Source of the DNA: Hydrogenothermaceae bacterium
GTDB taxonomy: Bacteria > Aquificota > Aquificia > Aquificales > Hydrogenothermaceae
Direction of reading: 5' to 3'
DNA length: 5,924 nucleotides
Assembly: GCA_015490675.1 (NCBI GenBank)
Contig: WFXI01000024.1
Location: 1-5,924 of the forward strand
Positions 1 through 5,924 of the stretch are shown here, piece after piece. Every line of letters begins with the position of its first letter. The stretch's first letter is position 1. A model generated the notes under the pieces. That model did not search any database. It was not told the origin of the DNA and was given only the letters and a program-made list of their open reading frames with translations. The translations under genes were made by a program, and so were the position numbers.

Positions 1-146
1 ACTGGAATGAAGGTTTACATTCATTTTTAAGAAGTAAATTGGCCATGTTAAAAAGAAAAACAAAGGCTTATGCTAAGTCCATTAGAGCTTTATATAGAGC
101 TTTAGCATTAGTTTTTGTTAGATGGAATTTATTATCTACTTATTAA
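1..146 (+). CDS. IS1-like transposase, C-terminal fragment (5' cut by window)
   Basis: The frame opens at the window edge; bases 1-2 finish a codon that is Asn in the right-hand copy. It encodes 47 full codons from WNEGLHSFLR to NLLSTY before the TAA at 144-146. The tail is strongly basic (LKRKTKAYAKS) and ends in a hydrophobic helix (ALALVFVRWN), as in IS1-family DDE transposases, whose last catalytic acidic residue would fit the Glu in WNEG. This copy keeps five C-terminal residues that the right-hand copy loses to a stop. It reads toward the c-di-GMP gene, whose start is 95 bases past this stop, with no evident terminator between. The IS1 family is likely but not certain without the rest of the protein. 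Confidence 0.7.
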   Translation, partial: WNEGLHSFLRSKLAMLKRKTKAYAKSIRALYRALALVFVRWNLLSTY

Positions 147-155
147 CTGAATACC
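1..155 (+). mobile_element. Inner (3') end of left IS copy, IS1-like
   Basis: This is the right-hand end of an insertion sequence cut by the window start. It carries the transposase C-terminus and finishes at the terminus read outward as GGTATTCAG, at 147-155. It equals the reverse complement of 5748-5902 except at one base (T130 against T5773, where the complement A would be expected), and identity stops abruptly after 155, which defines the IS edge. The GGT start of the terminus and the basic transposase tail resemble the IS1 family; this assignment is from recognition only. The outer end and any target duplication lie outside the window. Confidence 0.82.
1..155. repeat. Inverted repeat, left arm (partner 5748-5902)
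   Basis: All 155 bases match the reverse complement of 5748-5902 with a single substitution at position 130. The arms are the inner ends of two IS copies. The true repeat must extend beyond the window on both sides, because the right copy continues to 5924 in an open transposase frame. Confidence 0.95.
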
Positions 156-159
156 AACA

Positions 160-188
160 TTTATAAATTTCCTGAATTATACGATAAT
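160..188 (+). promoter_or_regulatory. Candidate promoter for the c-di-GMP gene
   Basis: A -35-like TTTATA (160-165; four of six consensus bases) sits 17 bases before a -10-like GATAAT (183-188; five of six). It starts just past the IS edge at 155 and would give a leader of roughly 45 bases before the ATG at 242. The region is very AT-rich, so such matches arise easily by chance. The -10 lies in an imperfect dyad, ATTAT-ACG-ATAAT (176-188), which could also be an operator. Confidence 0.25.
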
Positions 189-225
189 ATATCTATTCCG
201 TAAAAATACATAAAGTTCCCATAAG

Positions 226-232
226 GGTGAGG
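226..232 (+). promoter_or_regulatory. Ribosome binding site that decides the start of the c-di-GMP gene
   Basis: GGTGAGG lies 9 bases before the ATG at 242 and includes GGTGA, complementary to the 3' end of 16S rRNA. An in-frame GTG at 227 lies inside this site and has no Shine-Dalgarno sequence of its own, so ATG 242 is the better start. Confidence 0.6.
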
Positions 233-241
233 AATTTTTCT

Positions 242-2527
242 ATGGAAAAGGATTTAGAAGTTATAAGCAAATCTATTGGATTCGATAAATCAGATTTCAA
301 ACTAAGACTCAGCTTATTAGATTTAAAACCAGAACATACCAGAAGCTTTTCAAAATTTAGCTTAGAAGATAAAGACATAGAGAGTAGTGCAAGAAATATC
401 TTAAATTATATGCTTTCTTTTCATTCTTTAAAAAAGTTATTTCCTGAAGACAAAACAGAGATGATTATACAGAGATACAAAAACTACATCAAATCACTTT
501 TAAACCCTGAATTAGATATCAAAGAAGGAATAAGTGCTTTAAGAGCTGGGATAGTACATGAAAATTACGGAGTTCTCCCTAAGTACTATGTTAATCTCTA
601 CTCAAAATTCTTAGAGGAAACTGTAAATCTTTTAAACAGAAACGGATACAAGATTACTAAAGAAGAGTATATGACTCTTTCAAAAAGAATGTTACTCCAT
701 ATATCACTCGCCCTTGACAGTTATTTCTTTAAAAAGGATGAAGAGATAATTAAGCTAAAGAGACTATACAATGTCCTGAGCAAGATAAATATGTTGATTT
801 TTAAAGCAAACAATATGGATTTGCTTTTTTCAGAAACAGTTAGAATTTTGGTAGATATAGGTAAATTTGATGCAGCATGTATAGGGAAGTACAACCCTGA
901 TTCAAACATAATTGAACCTGTTTTTTTATATGAGAGAAAGCCCGTAATTGAGAACAGATTAGGTAAATTCAGATTTGGTTTAGGAATAAATGAAGTAGAA
1001 ATTAAAAGTGTGGAGGATATTCCGGAAAAACACATATGGAAGAGAATTTTAAGAAGCAGTGGTATATCTTCAATAGGTATCGTTCCAATATTTAACAGCT
1101 TAAATCCAGAAAAATCTGATATTGAGTATATATTGACGATATATTCAACTGAATTAGAGAGATTCTCTCAAAAAGATGTAGAACTGTTAAAAGAACTTTC
1201 TGTAAATCTCAGTTTTGCTGTTGAAAAGTTAAAACAAACAATGATTGATAATATAACCCTCCTTCCAAACAGAAATCTTTTTATAAAAGAACTTGGAAAA
1301 TCAATACTTGATAATGAAAAAGACAATAAGAATTTTGCTGTTGTATTACTTGATATAGATGATTTTAAAATCATAAATGAACAGTACGGTTACTACACGG
1401 GAGATATTATTTTAAGAAAAATAGCATCAAGGTTAAAAAAAGAGTTAAGGACAGTCGACTACATAGCGAGGATAGGTGGTGATGAGTTCGGAATTATATT
1501 AAGGGATATCCAAAGTGAAAAAGATGTAGTAAACACAATTGAAAGAATTAGAAGGGCTTTCAGTCATCCGTTTTATGTAAACTCAGGAGAGTTTTTAATC
1601 TCCTTTTCTGCAGGAGTATCTATTTTCCCAATTGATGGAAAAGTAGCAGAAAAATTGATAATCAGTTCGGAAATTGCACTCGAAAAGGCAAAAACAAGGA
1701 AAAGTATGTTCTATTTTTACAAATCGGAACTTTCAAAGAGAACGTTTGAGATTATAACATTAGAGAATCAGTTAAAAGAGGCAGTTAGTAATAAAGAATT
1801 TCTAATATACTATCAACCTCAGATTGATTTGAAGAAGAAAAATATCATAGGTGTAGAGGCACTTTTAAGGTGGAAGAAGGGTAATAAATTTATTCCCCCT
1901 GTAAAGTTCATAGAAGTATTAGAAAATACAGGAATGATTGTAGATGTTGGTAAGTGGATTTTAAAAGAGATATGCAAACAGATAAAAAAATGGGAAAAAA
2001 AAGGCTTAAATTTAAAAGTTGCGGTTAATATATCTACTGTACAGCTTGAATCAGAAGATTTTGTTAGCAGTGTAAGAAACATACTCAGAAGAACAAAATG
2101 TAAAGCCTCAAAATTTGAGTTTGAGATAACGGAGACGGCATTTGTAAAGAGTATTGAGCACAGCGCGAATGTTTTGAAGGCATTAAACAGGATGGGTATT
2201 AAAATATCAATTGATGATTTTGGTACAGGCTATTCTTCTCTTCTATATCTGAAGAAATTCCCAATTTCTTCAATAAAGATAGACAGAGAGTTTATAAAAG
2301 ATATTTTACAGGATAAAGATGATGAAACTATAGTAAAGAGCATCATTAGTCTTGCGAAGAACTTCGGTATTAAAACGGTAGCTGAAGGTGTGGAAACAAA
2401 GGAACAGCTTAATATACTAACCTTCCTCGGATGTAGTTATATTCAGGGTTATTTATTTTTACCACCTGTTCCGGCTGAAGAAATAGAGAACTTTTATAGA
2501 GATTTTAAATACAAAAACTACCTATGA
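242..2527 (+). CDS. Globin-coupled sensor / GAF / GGDEF / EAL c-di-GMP enzyme
   Basis: This is a 761-residue soluble protein with no membrane segment, numbered here from ATG 242. Residues about 20-165 resemble the globin-coupled sensor domain: a helical region with IVHENYGVLPKYY, where His106 fits the proximal heme ligand, and Tyr56 is a candidate distal tyrosine. A GAF-like domain follows at about 172-330, then GGDEF at about 335-497. The GGDEF domain keeps the DID and FKIIN metal and nucleotide residues, GGDEF at 412-416, and an RxxD inhibitory site (RTVD, 403-406) five residues upstream. EAL (about 505-755) keeps EALLR (E539), Asn596, ITE (E631), DDFGTG (658-663), Lys679, AEGVET (714-719) and QGY. 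By motif, both c-di-GMP synthesis and hydrolysis are possible. I infer that O2, NO or CO binding at heme sets the balance. The gene overlaps convergent tagD by 23 bp. The enzymatic domains are certain; heme binding is probable. Confidence 0.9.
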   Translation: MEKDLEVISKSIGFDKSDFKLRLSLLDLKPEHTRSFSKFSLEDKDIESSARNILNYMLSFHSLKKLFPEDKTEMIIQRYKNYIKSLLNPELDIKEGISALRAGIVHENYGVLPKYYVNLYSKFLEETVNLLNRNGYKITKEEYMTLSKRMLLHISLALDSYFFKKDEEIIKLKRLYNVLSKINMLIFKANNMDLLFSETVRILVDIGKFDAACIGKYNPDSNIIEPVFLYERKPVIENRLGKFRFGLGINEVEIKSVEDIPEKHIWKRILRSSGISSIGIVPIFNSLNPEKSDIEYILTIYSTELERFSQKDVELLKELSVNLSFAVEKLKQTMIDNITLLPNRNLFIKELGKSILDNEKDNKNFAVVLLDIDDFKIINEQYGYYTGDIILRKIASRLKKELRTVDYIARIGGDEFGIILRDIQSEKDVVNTIERIRRAFSHPFYVNSGEFLISFSAGVSIFPIDGKVAEKLIISSEIALEKAKTRKSMFYFYKSELSKRTFEIITLENQLKEAVSNKEFLIYYQPQIDLKKKNIIGVEALLRWKKGNKFIPPVKFIEVLENTGMIVDVGKWILKEICKQIKKWEKKGLNLKVAVNISTVQLESEDFVSSVRNILRRTKCKASKFEFEITETAFVKSIEHSANVLKALNRMGIKISIDDFGTGYSSLLYLKKFPISSIKIDREFIKDILQDKDDETIVKSIISLAKNFGIKTVAEGVETKEQLNILTFLGCSYIQGYLFLPPVPAEEIENFYRDFKYKNYL

Positions 2528-2930
2528 TATTGGAACCTTTATTTGAATTTCTTATTTTTTCTCTCAATATCGTTGAGGATATTCCCTTGGTTCTGGGTAG
2601 ATAAATAACCTTACAATAAATAGAGAGATAATCAAATTTTCCTCTCCAGTCATCTCCAATCACAAAAATATCTACAGAGTACTCTTTTATGTCATTTATC
2701 TTCTGTTCCCACGAAACTTCGGGAATAACTATATCTACGAAAGGTAAACTTTTTACAATCCTAAATCTTTCTTCAAAGGGTTGATACGTTTCTTTTCCTT
2801 TTTTGTTATTAAATTCATCTGTAGATACGCCAACTATTAATCTATCTCCTAAACTCTTAGCTCTCCTAAGAAGCCTATAATGACCTATATGAAACAAGTC
2901 AAATGTTCCGTATGTAACTACAGTTATCAT
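2505..2930 (-). CDS. tagD: Glycerol-3-phosphate cytidylyltransferase
   Basis: This cytosolic nucleotidyltransferase makes CDP-glycerol from glycerol 3-phosphate and CTP. It has 141 residues, close to the roughly 130 usual for TagD. The family pattern runs the whole length: GTFDLFHIGH at 8-17 with the HxGH CTP-binding motif (His14, His17), GVSTDEFN at 34-41, the WEQK segment at 74-77, GDDWRGKFD at 92-100, and the RTKGISST signature at 113-120 (family RTxGISTT). The N-terminus matches the family start, so ATG 2930 is firm, yet no Shine-Dalgarno sequence precedes it. It is the last of three leftward genes, 62 bp after the glycerophosphotransferase that would use its product. The final 7 codons and the stop overlap the 3' end of the opposite c-di-GMP gene. 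Other cytidylyltransferases (ethanolamine phosphate, heptose) are less likely given the WEQK and GDDWRGKFD matches and the neighbour. Confidence 0.93.
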   Translation of the reverse strand: MITVVTYGTFDLFHIGHYRLLRRAKSLGDRLIVGVSTDEFNNKKGKETYQPFEERFRIVKSLPFVDIVIPEVSWEQKINDIKEYSVDIFVIGDDWRGKFDYLSIYCKVIYLPRTKGISSTILREKIRNSNKGSNIIGSFCI

Positions 2931-2938
2931 AATGTTCT

Positions 2939-2944
2939 ATTATC
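2939..2944 (-). promoter_or_regulatory. -10-like GATAAT just upstream of tagD
   Basis: On the - strand GATAAT ends 8 bases before the tagD ATG. It lies in ATACGATAAT (2939-2948), the same ten bases seen before the c-di-GMP gene (179-188). No good -35 is visible. If used, it would give an almost leaderless tagD message, which would fit the missing Shine-Dalgarno sequence. This is weak evidence in AT-rich DNA. Confidence 0.18.
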
Positions 2945-2992
2945 GTATTAACTTATCTAATCTTTTAGTAATTTTCCTGTGAGAAAAAGTAT

Positions 2993-4075
2993 CTATAGAG
3001 AGTTTTTAATATACCTATAAATTCTATCTGAGGCTTTTCCATCAATATATCTAAATATTATCTTTCTTAGAATTTTTCTTTGTCCTTCAAAAAATTCCTT
3101 TTCCTTAACAAGAGACTTTAATACTTTCAAAAGTTCTTTTTGACTTTTTGCTATAGGTCCAGGGAAAAATAACTTTGAGGAAAATAAAAGCATACCTTCC
3201 ATTTTTTCAAAGTCAGGAGTATAAAAAATAATAGGTTTATCCAATAGAAGATAGTCAAAGTAAACAGAAGAATAATCAGTTATAAGAAAATCTGTGAATT
3301 TTAGGAGTGGATAAATATCCTTCTTTCCATCATATACTATGATATTTTCACTTTGAGAATTTACTCTGTATCCCAATAAATCCATAGTTGGATGTAGCTT
3401 AAGAATAAAAATGATATTTTGTTTTTGTCCAAATTTGCTCAGTTCATCTAACGGTAAAGAGCCACTTAAAATAAAATCGTACCCTGTATATGTAAGAGTA
3501 GGCATTAGAACACCAATTTTAAATCCTTCATTTTTCTTTTTTAAAACTAATTCAAGTATATCTACATCAACATTTATCAAATCTTTCTCATCATATTTTT
3601 CTTTGAAGAATATGTCATTTCTTGGGTAACCGCTGATTAAAAAAGTTTCTGATTTAAATAATTTTTTAAAAGCATTCTCGGTTACAAACTCAGATGTAGA
3701 AATAAAAACTTCATAACTTTCAGGAAATATTTTCTGTTTTTTTATTTTTGCGTTTATGTTTTTGAGAGGAATTCCATGCCACATTTGAAATGTCTTCTTT
3801 TTTTTAGAAAGGAGATGAGCATACCAATCCCTTACAAGCCAATCACACATTATCCATATATCAGGCTCTTTGATTACAATTTCATGTCTTTTTAAATCTC
3901 TAAAAACTACAGGTATTTTATATCTTTTTAATGTTTTATAGACATTTTTTTCTTCAGCAACAAAGAAAAAATCAAATTCACAATTCTGATTACAGAGGTA
4001 GTTTATCAAATATTTTGAGTTATCAAGCATACCTAAAATGCTTTTTCCAAAGATTGCTACTTTTCTTACTCTCAA
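2993..4075 (-). CDS. CDP-glycerol glycerophosphotransferase-like protein (TagB/TagF family)
   Basis: This 360-residue enzyme belongs by motif to the family that transfers glycerol phosphate from CDP-glycerol to teichoic-acid linkage units or other glycans. Visible motifs are QMWHGIPLKNI (97-107, with the His100 expected in catalysis), GYPRND (149-154), KLHP (226-229), ITDYSSVYFDYLLLDKP (265-281) and a C-terminal DGKASDRI (345-352). It is about half the length of full TagF and near TagB size, so it holds essentially only the catalytic domain. No signal peptide or transmembrane helix is seen, so it probably acts at the inner face of the membrane. The start is TTG at 4073-4075, chosen for the AAGGAG five bases upstream. 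It lies between the GT-C gene (70 bp upstream) and tagD, which supplies its donor. Whether it adds one unit or a polymer, and to what acceptor, cannot be told. Confidence 0.88.
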   Translation of the reverse strand: MRVRKVAIFGKSILGMLDNSKYLINYLCNQNCEFDFFFVAEEKNVYKTLKRYKIPVVFRDLKRHEIVIKEPDIWIMCDWLVRDWYAHLLSKKKKTFQMWHGIPLKNINAKIKKQKIFPESYEVFISTSEFVTENAFKKLFKSETFLISGYPRNDIFFKEKYDEKDLINVDVDILELVLKKKNEGFKIGVLMPTLTYTGYDFILSGSLPLDELSKFGQKQNIIFILKLHPTMDLLGYRVNSQSENIIVYDGKKDIYPLLKFTDFLITDYSSVYFDYLLLDKPIIFYTPDFEKMEGMLLFSSKLFFPGPIAKSQKELLKVLKSLVKEKEFFEGQRKILRKIIFRYIDGKASDRIYRYIKNSL

Positions 4076-4080
4076 TATAA

Positions 4081-4086
4081 CTCCTT
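4081..4086 (-). promoter_or_regulatory. Shine-Dalgarno AAGGAG before a TTG start
   Basis: On the - strand AAGGAG is followed by TTATA and then TTG (4075-4073). It is the strongest ribosome binding site in the window and supports the non-ATG start of the glycerophosphotransferase gene. Confidence 0.75.
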
Positions 4087-4145
4087 AAATTCACATTAGT
4101 AACCTTATCTGTTTCGTTTTACGGATATGAAAATTTAGTGGATAT

Positions 4146-5717
4146 TCATTTGTTAGAAATAAGGACTGAAGTTGTCTTTTCGAATAGGTCTTTTCTCATG
4201 GATACGACCTTTAAGCCTTTAATACCTCTTAATTTATTTAAGTACTTCTTTCTCGTGAGGATATAGACTCTTTCATTTCTGGAAAGGAACGTTTTAACGT
4301 CCTCGACGGTTTCCAGTTTTGGAATTGGAGTTCCAAGGTAAAATGCAAAAGCCGGATTAAATCCTTTGTAATAGGCAATCGGTTTTGATTTATCGATTAG
4401 TGGTAGTATTTTCACAACCGGATTTTCTCTATCAATTTTTGGTAGTGCAAAAAAGAAGAAAACAGTTATAAAAATTACAGAAAAGACTGATAAAGAGATA
4501 ATGGTTTCCTTCAATCTTCCTCTTAAAAGAAAGATTAGAGCCACTACTCCTCCAATTGTCCATATAAGAAATGTAAGACCGACATAGCTAACATGGGAAA
4601 GTGTATTGTCGTTTTTTAAAGCTATATATACAAAAATTGAAATAGCAGATGTTATCGCAATATATAAAATCAGTAGCCAAACAATTCCTGTACGTTTATA
4701 ATCAGACTTTTTAATCTTTGATAGAAAATAGGCTAATATAACAGCAATAGCAGGGTACGTAGGAGTTGTATAATTTGGAAGTTTTGTCCCTGAAATAGAG
4801 AAAAACCCTATGTAAACAACTGATACAATACCTAAGAACACAAGGACATCATGAAACTTATCTTTCCAGGCATGAATAAAGCCGTGTATAAGAAAAATGG
4901 AAAAGGGTAGAAGTCCAACAAAAACAAAAATGAATGGCAGTAAGAATGAGCCACCATGTCCTTCCATAGGATGAGAAAATCTACCTATATTGTGTTTGAA
5001 TATAAACTCATAAACCCAGACCCAGTCAGTTTTTATCCCAACTGCTATGTACCAGGGAAGGGAAATCAGGAGTATAATGAAAATTCCTCTGGGAATCTTT
5101 AGTTGTAATAATGTTCTTAAATCAAACGAATGCATATAAACAAGATAGAGCAATACTATTACAGACGGGAGAACTACCGCAACGGGTCCTTTTGTTAAAA
5201 CTCCTATACCCATTGAGGCATACATCAAGTACAAAAACAGCTCTTTTCTCTGCTTGAACCATATGTAAAAGCTGAAAAAAACGGCATTAAGAAAAAAAAT
5301 CAGGTAAGGGTCTGGAACAGCCATATGAAACTGAAGGACTGTATGAAAGGAGGATATAAGCACAATAGATGATAGAAGAGCAACTTCTAACCCAAGTGTC
5401 TTTCTGGCAAATAGATAGGTTATCAGAACTGTTAAAACACCGAACAGAGAGGAAAAAAATCTTGCTGAAAATTCACTAAATCCAAAGAGTTTATATGCTA
5501 CTATCATAAAGTAATAGTGAACCGGTGGTTTATCTGTTCTGAGTTCATAGTTGAATGTAGGAACTATGTAATCTCCTCTTTGAATCATCTCTTTTGCACA
5601 TGTTGCATTCTTTGCCTCATCAAGACTGTATATAGAAAGACCCCAGATATTTGCATAAAACTCAAAAAAACCTATTAGTAAGACTAATGAGATTATAAAT
5701 TTTTCTCTTTTTTCCAT
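4146..5717 (-). CDS. ArnT/PMT-like GT-C membrane glycosyltransferase
   Basis: This 523-residue integral membrane protein resembles GT-C enzymes of glycosyltransferase family 39/83 (ArnT, PMT_2), which transfer a sugar from a polyprenyl-phosphate donor to lipid A, a glycan or a protein outside the inner membrane. After a first helix (about 7-29) it has LDEAKNA (32-38; Asp33-Glu34 fit the conserved acidic pair), TDKPPVHYY (61-69), VPDP (134-137), LTKGPVAVVLP (174-184), PWY (221-223), KHNIGRF (241-247) and SGTKLPNYTTPTYPAIAVILA (309-329). Roughly 12-13 membrane helices run to about residue 424, followed by a soluble tail of about 100 residues, as in ArnT. It heads the leftward gene set. Its ATG is 30 bases from the IS edge and has no Shine-Dalgarno sequence, but the N-terminus is complete for the family. 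Donor and acceptor are unknown; no aminoarabinose (arn) genes are present, so I assign no symbol. Confidence 0.87.
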   Translation of the reverse strand: MEKREKFIISLVLLIGFFEFYANIWGLSIYSLDEAKNATCAKEMIQRGDYIVPTFNYELRTDKPPVHYYFMIVAYKLFGFSEFSARFFSSLFGVLTVLITYLFARKTLGLEVALLSSIVLISSFHTVLQFHMAVPDPYLIFFLNAVFFSFYIWFKQRKELFLYLMYASMGIGVLTKGPVAVVLPSVIVLLYLVYMHSFDLRTLLQLKIPRGIFIILLISLPWYIAVGIKTDWVWVYEFIFKHNIGRFSHPMEGHGGSFLLPFIFVFVGLLPFSIFLIHGFIHAWKDKFHDVLVFLGIVSVVYIGFFSISGTKLPNYTTPTYPAIAVILAYFLSKIKKSDYKRTGIVWLLILYIAITSAISIFVYIALKNDNTLSHVSYVGLTFLIWTIGGVVALIFLLRGRLKETIISLSVFSVIFITVFFFFALPKIDRENPVVKILPLIDKSKPIAYYKGFNPAFAFYLGTPIPKLETVEDVKTFLSRNERVYILTRKKYLNKLRGIKGLKVVSMRKDLFEKTTSVLISNK

Positions 5718-5726
5718 TAGTTAATA

Positions 5727-5756
5727 ATTATAGTTTTTTTACTCTTCGGTATTCAG
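5727..5756 (-). promoter_or_regulatory. Candidate IS-hybrid promoter for the leftward surface-glycan genes
   Basis: On the - strand a perfect TATAAT (5732-5727) lies 9 bases before the GT-C gene ATG. An 18-base spacer containing an A-tract separates it from CTGAAT (5756-5751), which shares only T, G and A with TTGACA and lies inside the IS terminus (edge at 5748). Transcription from it would begin only a few bases before ATG, which would fit the absent Shine-Dalgarno sequence. The -35 is poor and the DNA is AT-rich. Confidence 0.3.
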
Positions 5757-5902
5757 TTAATAAGTAGATAATTAATTCCATCTAACAAAAACTAATGCTA
5801 AAGCTCTATATAAAGCTCTAATGGACTTAGCATAAGCCTTTGTTTTTCTTTTTAACATGGCCAATTTACTTCTTAAAAATGAATGTAAACCTTCATTCCA
5901 GT
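5748..5902. repeat. Inverted repeat, right arm (partner 1-155)
   Basis: This is the reverse complement of 1-155 with one substitution at 5773. The left end of the arm is sharp: the 5 bases of GGTAT match, and the next base outward (5747) differs. Confidence 0.95.
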
Positions 5903-5924
5903 TAGTATATCCATATTTTTTCAC
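5772..5924 (-). CDS. IS1-like transposase, C-terminal fragment with early stop (5' cut by window)
   Basis: Reading leftward from the window edge, 50 codons start VKKYGYTNWNEG, continue identically to the left copy through VFVRWN, and end in TAA at 5774-5772. The single difference between the copies turns TTA (Leu) into TAA here, removing the last five residues (LLSTY) found in the left copy. Those residues follow the conserved helix, so the shorter protein may still work. The fragment is co-directional with the GT-C gene, whose ATG is 54 bases past this stop. The first codon shown is internal, not a start. Confidence 0.7.
   Translation of the reverse strand: MKKYGYTNWNEGLHSFLRSKLAMLKRKTKAYAKSIRALYRALALVFVRWN

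Larger units (their letters stand above)
5748..5924 (-). mobile_element. Inner (3') end of right IS copy, IS1-like
   Basis: This is the second copy of the same insertion sequence, inverted relative to the left one and cut by the window end. Its terminus begins GGTATTCAG at 5748 and faces the cargo. The copy extends 22 bases further into the element than the left copy. One substitution in 155 shared bases implies a recent common origin or ongoing gene conversion. Confidence 0.82.

Noticed and set aside
159..168. Palindrome ATTTATAAAT just past the left IS edge as an operator or terminator
   Set aside because: It is a short A/T-only palindrome, expected by chance here, with no second copy and no T-run.
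227..241. GTG at 227 as the start of the c-di-GMP gene, five residues upstream of ATG 242
   Set aside because: The GTG lies within the GGTGAGG ribosome binding site that serves ATG 242, and it has no Shine-Dalgarno sequence of its own.
721..1035. Open frame on the - strand (104 codons) inside the c-di-GMP gene
   Set aside because: It is rich in Ser, Leu, Ile and Phe in the way of an antisense shadow of a Lys/Glu/Ile-rich gene, with no family resemblance, and the + strand frame is clearly conserved.
2566..2583. Hairpin AATATC-gttgag-GATATT as a terminator for the c-di-GMP gene
   Set aside because: The stem has six mostly A/T pairs, there is no T-run after it on either strand, and it lies inside the tagD coding region.
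3411..3629. Open frame on the + strand (72 codons) opposite the glycerophosphotransferase
   Set aside because: It is antisense to a well-recognised gene, has low-complexity Phe/Ser content, and shows no plausible domain.
4076..4145. Internal promoter or terminator between the GT-C and glycerophosphotransferase genes
   Set aside because: Apart from the Shine-Dalgarno sequence, no convincing hairpin or -35/-10 pair is visible in these 70 bases.

Overview
The window is AT-rich bacterial DNA (by eye about one third GC). Arg codons are mostly AGA/AGG and Ile is often ATA, a pattern common in thermophiles such as low-GC Aquificota. That lineage guess is weak and rests on composition only. There is no rRNA, tRNA or CRISPR array, and no stretch above about 100 bases is left without a gene.

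Layout: the two ends are copies of the same insertion sequence in inverted orientation. Bases 1-155 and 5748-5902 match as reverse complements with one mismatch. Each holds the C-terminus of an IS1-like transposase reading inward and ends in the same inner terminus, GGTATTCAG. Between them lie 5592 bp of cargo (156-5747). On the left, one + strand gene (242-2527) encodes a four-domain c-di-GMP protein: globin-coupled sensor, GAF, GGDEF, EAL. On the right, three - strand genes run leftward in apparent operon order: an ArnT/PMT-like GT-C membrane glycosyltransferase (4146-5717), a CDP-glycerol glycerophosphotransferase-like enzyme (2993-4075), and a TagD-type glycerol-3-phosphate cytidylyltransferase (2505-2930). 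The c-di-GMP gene and tagD meet tail to tail and overlap by 23 bp.

How the genes may work together: TagD would make CDP-glycerol from glycerol 3-phosphate and CTP. The 360-residue enzyme would transfer glycerol phosphate from CDP-glycerol to a surface acceptor. The GT-C protein would transfer a lipid-linked sugar on the outer side of the membrane. This is a small surface-glycan modification module beside a probable gas- or redox-sensing c-di-GMP enzyme, bracketed by inverted IS copies. The whole could be a composite transposon, or a segment inverted by IS recombination; only the inner IS ends are visible, so this is inference. Each IS transposase points into the adjacent cargo gene with no evident terminator between, so read-through from the IS into the cargo is possible on both sides.
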